Shown here: one piece after another, positions 60,212 through 64,000 of the stretch
Layout: each line of letters opens with the position of its first letter
How positions within the stretch are numbered: the stretch's first letter is position 1
Notes under the pieces: model-generated
The model's input: the letters and a program-made list of their open reading frames with translations, nothing else
What the model was told of the DNA's origin: nothing
Databases searched by the model: none
Position numbers and translations under genes: made by a program
Origin: Streptomyces sp. NBC_00250
Lineage (GTDB): Bacteria > Actinomycetota > Actinomycetes > Streptomycetales > Streptomycetaceae
DNA length: 64,000 bases
Assembly (NCBI RefSeq): GCF_036192275.1
Contig: NZ_CP108088.1
Location: 6,263,501 to 6,327,500, forward strand
Direction: 5' to 3'

Positions 60212-61065
60212 GTACGACTCCAGTGAGCACGGACTCGGTGAGTGCGACGACGGCTCAGGTCCCCGTACTGGTCGCGAGCGACCTCGACCGCACCCTCATC
60301 TACTCGTCCGCGGCCCTCGCCCTCGGCATGCCCGACGCCCAGGCGCCCCGGCTGCTCTGCGTCGAGGTCCACGAGTCCAAGCCGCTCTCCTACATGACCG
60401 AGGACGCGGCCGACCTGCTCGCGCGGCTGACCGCCGAAACCGTCTTCGTCCCCACCACCACCCGGACGCGCAAGCAGTACCAGCGCATCCAACTCCCCGG
60501 CACCGCACCGAAGTACGCGATCTGCGCCAACGGCGGCCACATCCTCGTCGACGGCGTCACCGACGCCGACTGGCACGCCTCCGTACTGCGCAGGCTCGCC
60601 GAGGAATGCGCGCCGCTCTCCGAGATCCGCGCCTACCTCACCGCCACCACGGACCTGTCCTGGGTACGCAAGCACCGCGTCGCCGAGGACCTGTTCGCCT
60701 ACCTCGTCGTCGAGCGGGAACGGCTCCCCGAGGACTGGCTGGGACGCTTCGGCGACTGGGCGGGGGAGCGCGGCTGGACGGTCTCGCTCCAGGGCCGCAA
60801 GGTGTACGCCGTACCGAAGCCGCTCACCAAGAGCGCGGCCGTCCGCGAGGTCGCCCGCCGCATCGGCGCCACGCTCACCCTGGCCGCGGGCGACTCCCTC
60901 CTCGACGCCGACCTGCTGCTCGCCGCGGACCGGGCCTGGCGCCCGGGCCACGGCGAACTGGCCGACAGCGACTGGACCGCCCCCCACCTCGACGTCCTCG
61001 CGGAACGCGGGGTCGCGGCGGGGGAGGAGATCCTGCGCCGCTTCAGGGCGGCGGCCGCCGTCTGA
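60208..61065 (+). CDS. HAD-family phosphatase of the Ter metabolite operon
   Basis: A 285-residue Cof-type HAD hydrolase. Motif I is ASDLDRTLIYSS with Asp25 and Asp27, motif II VPTTTRT, motif III lysine in KPLTKSAAV, motif IV AGDSLLDADLL. It would remove a phosphate from a small molecule, plausibly the product of the phosphoribosyltransferases. GTG 60208 overlaps the preceding stop; further GTG codons at 60223 and 60238 are alternatives. It is convergent with the FmdB gene, six bases away. Confidence 0.9.
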   Translation: MSTTPVSTDSVSATTAQVPVLVASDLDRTLIYSSAALALGMPDAQAPRLLCVEVHESKPLSYMTEDAADLLARLTAETVFVPTTTRTRKQYQRIQLPGTAPKYAICANGGHILVDGVTDADWHASVLRRLAEECAPLSEIRAYLTATTDLSWVRKHRVAEDLFAYLVVERERLPEDWLGRFGDWAGERGWTVSLQGRKVYAVPKPLTKSAAVREVARRIGATLTLAAGDSLLDADLLLAADRAWRPGHGELADSDWTAPHLDVLAERGVAAGEEILRRFRAAAAV

Positions 61066-61071
61066 GGCGTC

Positions 61072-61293
61072 TCAGCCGCAGCAACCCCCACCGCAGCAGC
61101 CACCCCCGCCTCCGCCCCCGCCGCCGCTCGGCGCGGGGGCGGAGGACGAGCCGCCGACGGCCACGGCCGAGAGCAGCTTCACGGTGTCGTCGTGCCCGGC
61201 GGGGCAGGAGGCCGGATCGGAGGACTCGGCCATGGGACGGCTGAGCTCGAAGGTGTCGCCGCAGGTACGGCAGCGGAATTCGTAACGAGGCAT
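61072..61293 (-). CDS. FmdB-family zinc ribbon protein with Gly/Cys tail
   Basis: A 73-residue protein. The FmdB zinc ribbon is MPRYEFRCRTCGDTFELSRPMAES...SCPAGH, with ligands CRTC and CPAGH. The C-terminus is a run of nine glycines followed by CCGGGCCG, which could bind metal. The start is the conserved MPRYEF. Role of FmdB-like proteins is not well defined. Convergent with the HAD gene. Confidence 0.88.
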   Translation of the reverse strand: MPRYEFRCRTCGDTFELSRPMAESSDPASCPAGHDDTVKLLSAVAVGGSSSAPAPSGGGGGGGGGCCGGGCCG

Positions 61294-61368
61294 GGGAACA
61301 GGCTAGAGCCTGCGCCCGGCCAGGGGCAGGTGCCCCGGCCTCGCACCGGGGCGCGCGCTCCGGGAGCG

Positions 61369-61465
61369 CCGGGCAGGTGCCTCGGTCCTCCGGTCCCGGC
61401 TCCGCGCCCGGGGGTCACGGGCAGGTACCCCGGGGTACCCCGGTCCTCCGGTCCCGGCCCCGCGC
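61369..61465. repeat. Two imperfect ~55-bp repeats upstream of fmdB-like gene
   Basis: GGGCAGGT plus a 25-bp core CGGTCCTCCGGTCCCGGCTC... occurs at 61369-61407 and again at 61419-61465 with an 8-base insertion (CGGGGTAC). The cores 61383-61407 and 61441-61465 match at 24 of 25 positions. They fill the gap between fmdB and the coiled-coil gene. Confidence 0.75.
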
Positions 61466-61484
61466 TCGGGTCGGCGGCCGCGGC

Positions 61485-62894
61485 TCAATGCCCGGAGCCC
61501 CGGTCCTCCCGGATCTGCCCGACGACGTGCGCGGCCGTGGCCCGTACGCCCTCCAGCTCGGTCAGGAAGTGCCAGTAGTCCGGGTGGCGGCCCTCCAGGC
61601 CGTCGACCGCGCGGTCCAGCCGGGCGACGGCCTCGTCGAGGGGCCGGGCGTGGCGCGGGTCGGGGGTGTTCCGCCCGGCCATCGCGAGGCGCTGGGCGTC
61701 CCGTACCGCGAACCGGGCGCGGTCGATCTCCGCCTTGGGGTCCTTGGCGACGGCGTCGAGGCGACGCAACCGGTCGCCGGCGGCGGAGACCGCCTCGTCG
61801 GTGGAGTCGAGCAGCGCGCGGACGGTGGAGAGCAGCGAGGTCGCGTCGGGCCAGCGCTGCTCGGCGCGTGCCCTTCCGGCCTCGGCGAGCCGCTCCTCGG
61901 CCTGCCGGAGGGTGGCGGCGGCCTGCTCGGGCACGTGCTGGAGGTCCTGCCAGCAGGGCGCGGTGAAACGCCGCCGCAGCTCGGAGAGGACCGGCTCGAC
62001 CTTCTCGGCGCGGGTGGTGAGCGCTTCGGTGCGGGTACGGAGGGAGACGAGGCGCCGGTCGATCTCGGCGGCCCGCGCGGGCAGTCGCTCGGCCTCGGCC
62101 CGTACGGCCTCGGCGTCGCGCAGCACCTTGTCGGCACGCTGGAGGGTCTCGGGGACGCCGTGCCGGCCGGCGCCCTCGTTGAGCCGGGTGAGCTCGGGCC
62201 CGAGGGCGGCGAGCCGGGCGGCGAGGTCGTCCGCGCGCAGCCCGCTCTCCCGTACGGAGTCGAGGGCGCCGCTCGCACCGCGCAGGGCCTGGCGGGCGCG
62301 CTCGACGGCCGGGGCGAGCCGGGCGAGCTGGGTCTCGGCCTGCCCGAGCAACGGAGCGAGGCCCGCCTCGAACCGGTCGAGCTCCCCCTTGACCCGGTCC
62401 AGCTCGTCCTTGGCACGGGTCAGTTCGGCCCGGGCCCGGTCGGCGGTCGCGGCGTCGAGCTCGTCGCGGTCGAGATCGTGGGCGTCGACGGCGCTGATGT
62501 AGGTGTGGCTGACCTCGTCGATCCGGCGCCCGAGGGCCTCGAAGCCCTCGACGGCGCGGCGCGTCTCGGGGGAGCTGTCGACGGCGGTGATGGTCTCGAT
62601 GGAGATGCGCAGCCCGCGCTGGGCGGTGTCGAGCTCGTAGAAGGCAGCGGCGGCGGCGTCCTTGGCGGCCTGCGCCTCGGCCCGTTGGCTCTCACCGCGC
62701 CCACCGAACCAGCGGCGGGTACCGCCACCGGCGAAGGCGTGCGGCAGCATGGCACCGAGGAGCAGCGGAAGGGCAAGGGCAAGCCGAAGCCCGGAAATCC
62801 CTGCCCTCGGGCCGTCCTCGGAGTGGGTCTGCCCTCGGCTTGGCGCATCACGACGCCGAACGCCGCCCGCCCCCCTCGCGTCGCTCGCCGCCAC
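61485..62894 (-). CDS. Membrane-anchored coiled-coil protein
   Basis: A 469-residue protein predominantly alpha-helical and rich in Ala, Glu, Arg and Leu heptads from residue 70 to 460, the pattern of a long coiled coil (e.g. LTRAKDELDRVKGELDRFEAGL). An N-terminal hydrophobic stretch (LRLALALPLLLGAMLPHAFA, about 36-55) may be a membrane anchor or signal. GTG 62894 is used because GGGAGAGG stands just before it; many annotations may choose ATG 62750 (MLPHAFAGGGTRRWF), giving 421 residues. No enzymatic motif. Family not recognised. Confidence 0.75.
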   Translation of the reverse strand: MAASDARGAGGVRRRDAPSRGQTHSEDGPRAGISGLRLALALPLLLGAMLPHAFAGGGTRRWFGGRGESQRAEAQAAKDAAAAAFYELDTAQRGLRISIETITAVDSSPETRRAVEGFEALGRRIDEVSHTYISAVDAHDLDRDELDAATADRARAELTRAKDELDRVKGELDRFEAGLAPLLGQAETQLARLAPAVERARQALRGASGALDSVRESGLRADDLAARLAALGPELTRLNEGAGRHGVPETLQRADKVLRDAEAVRAEAERLPARAAEIDRRLVSLRTRTEALTTRAEKVEPVLSELRRRFTAPCWQDLQHVPEQAAATLRQAEERLAEAGRARAEQRWPDATSLLSTVRALLDSTDEAVSAAGDRLRRLDAVAKDPKAEIDRARFAVRDAQRLAMAGRNTPDPRHARPLDEAVARLDRAVDGLEGRHPDYWHFLTELEGVRATAAHVVGQIREDRGSGH

Positions 62895-62971
62895 GTACCT
62901 CTCCCGTGCTGTGTCCGCCGTGCCCGGTCCGGTTCATTCTCCCACCCGGTAAGGACGAACACACGGGCCGG

Positions 62972-63742
62972 TCAGTTCGCCGTGAGGACGGATACGTCAC
63001 CGTTGTCGCTGCGGACGCTCACGGAGTGCTCGCTCTTGTCACGGCGTGGGACGTCGATCCGGACGTCGCCGTTGTCGCTGGCGCCGGTCACCTCGTACTC
63101 GGCGGTGGGGACGGAGACGTGGACGTCGCCGTTGTCGGTGACGACGTCGACGCGGCGGGGGACGGAGCCGAGGACGATGCGTACGTCGCCGTTGTCGGAC
63201 CGGGCGACGACCTCGGGCGCGGTGGCCCCGGGCTCGACGGCGACGTCACCGTTCTCGGTGCCGAGGTCCAGAGCGCCGCCGGCCTTGCGCACACGGACGT
63301 CCCCGTTGTCGGAGCGCACCTTCATCGGGGTGGTGAAGCCCTCGGCGGTGACGCGCCCGTTGTCGCTCTCGACGGTGACGGCGACGTCGCGGGGGACCTG
63401 GATCCGGTGGACGGCGTCGCAGTTGGCGGAGACACCGTCGCAGTCGACCCGCAGGGTCAGCTTCCCGTCGACGAGCTTCCACTCGGGATCGGGCCCCGAC
63501 CCCATGAACACCCACCCGTCCACCTGCCGCTCGACGCGCACGTCGTCGATGTCGGCGGGAGTGATGACGAGCTCGGAGTCGTCGGAGTCGACGGTGAGCG
63601 CGGTCCCGCCGAAGGCGAACGTCTTCCGCTCCACGGGCGCCCCCTCGACATCGGTCGATCCGCACCCGACGAGCGCGAGAGAGGCGACCAGCACTCCACC
63701 GGAGGCGAACAAGACCCGGAACGGACGACGTGCAACACCCAT
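62972..63742 (-). CDS. DUF4097-type repeat lipoprotein
   Basis: A 256-residue lipoprotein: basic start MGVARRPFRVLF, hydrophobic stretch and lipobox LVGC (Cys27). The mature part is a beta-solenoid-like array with seven SDNGDV-type repeats (for example VRSDNGDVRVRK, GTENGDVAVEP, VTDNGDVHVSV). This is the DUF4097 pattern. Extracytoplasmic; function unknown. ATG 63742 has only a distant G-rich ribosome binding site. Upstream lies tRNA-Val. Confidence 0.9.
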   Translation of the reverse strand: MGVARRPFRVLFASGGVLVASLALVGCGSTDVEGAPVERKTFAFGGTALTVDSDDSELVITPADIDDVRVERQVDGWVFMGSGPDPEWKLVDGKLTLRVDCDGVSANCDAVHRIQVPRDVAVTVESDNGRVTAEGFTTPMKVRSDNGDVRVRKAGGALDLGTENGDVAVEPGATAPEVVARSDNGDVRIVLGSVPRRVDVVTDNGDVHVSVPTAEYEVTGASDNGDVRIDVPRRDKSEHSVSVRSDNGDVSVLTAN

Positions 63743-63919
63743 GACGCCAAGACCCCCACAAGAAACCCGGAAACGCGAACAGTCCCCCGACCGTACGACC
63801 CCACCACCCGCCGTCACGATCCGGCGACCCACCGTCCCCAGGGTGGGGATACCCCCCCACCGGGAGGTATCGGTTTGCAGCACCCACCCGTGCGCCATGT
63901 AGGCTGTTGCCTCTTCCAC

Positions 63920-63994
63920 GGGTGCGTAGCTCAGGGGTAGAGCGCTGCTCTTACAAAGCAGATGTCGGCGGTTCGAAACCGTCCGCGCCCACCA
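63920..63994 (+). tRNA. tRNA-Val (anticodon UAC)
   Basis: A complete 75-base tRNA including encoded CCA. Acceptor GGGTGCG pairs with CGCGCCC (one T-G); D arm GCTCAGGGGTAGAGC; anticodon stem CTGCT/AGCAG with loop CTTACAA (anticodon TAC); T arm GGCGG-TTCGAAA-CCGTC; discriminator A. A -10-like TAGGCT lies 15 bases upstream (63900-63905). Confidence 0.97.
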
Positions 63995-64000
63995 GCAGGT

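Noticed and set aside
63842..63861. Hairpin GGTGGGG/CCCCACC upstream of tRNA-Val
   Set aside because: A 7-bp stem with no gene ending next to it; G/C runs of this kind arise often by chance here.

Overview
The window is GC-rich (about 72%) actinobacterial chromosome, almost certainly Streptomyces. Signs are GTG and TTG starts, GGAGG-type ribosome binding sites, -10 boxes of the TAGNNT type, large numbers of one- and two-component regulators, and two core blocks with conserved order (fasR-fabD-fabH-acpP-fabF and aceE/DUF3052/ahpE). I see no phage, transposase, rRNA or CRISPR. The species cannot be fixed from the sequence alone.

0-24 kb, left part. A MerR fragment is cut by the window edge. 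It is followed by a MarR regulator divergent from a quinone/enone-type reductase and an Ohr peroxidase, with a clear operator between them. Then come a membrane Ser/Thr kinase, an EI24 membrane protein, a secreted PL3 pectate lyase, a DUF485/solute:cation symporter pair, and a LysR divergent from a secreted M4 metalloprotease. A LysR-nitrilase pair divergent from a 3-hydroxyisobutyrate dehydrogenase-like gene follows, then a tRNA-like relic, a TetR divergent from a GH3 beta-glucosidase, an SGNH lipoprotein, DUF3145 and a PQQ-repeat membrane protein. The fatty-acid synthase type II operon (reverse strand: fasR, fabD, fabH, acpP, fabF) begins at 26.1 kb.

26-47 kb, middle. Pirin, an L,D-transpeptidase lipoprotein, a FemX-like/MurJ cell-wall pair, an OmpR/EnvZ-type two-component operon ending in a lipoprotein, and a serine hydrolase. 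Next are a MerR/aldo-keto reductase operon with a textbook 19-bp-spacer promoter, an acyltransferase and two paralogous DUF1023 hydrolases around a NarL/DesK-type two-component system. The stretch ends with DUF4429, a TetR/DHA2 efflux pair, an I36 inhibitor and a K+ channel. In Mycobacterium tuberculosis the orthologues of aceE and fasR (mabR) are neighbours, so this whole stretch sits as an interruption of an ancestral block.

47-61 kb, right part. aceE, divergent DUF3052 and an AhpE-type peroxiredoxin. Then comes a ter stress-response region: two TerD, a TerC/DUF475 membrane protein, a TerA/TerD-like protein and a long-tailed TerD on the opposite strand. It continues with a CitE-like lyase, a giant fused phosphoribosyltransferase-TRSP-StiP protein and a HAD phosphatase. 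This matches the family of Ter-linked operons predicted to make a nucleoside-like metabolite. The fused gene carries an in-frame internal ribosome binding site and ATG exactly at the StiP domain start, which I consider the most interesting local feature. The window ends with an FmdB zinc ribbon, a coiled-coil protein, a DUF4097 repeat lipoprotein and tRNA-Val(UAC).

All calls are from reading motifs and context by eye; no database search was run.
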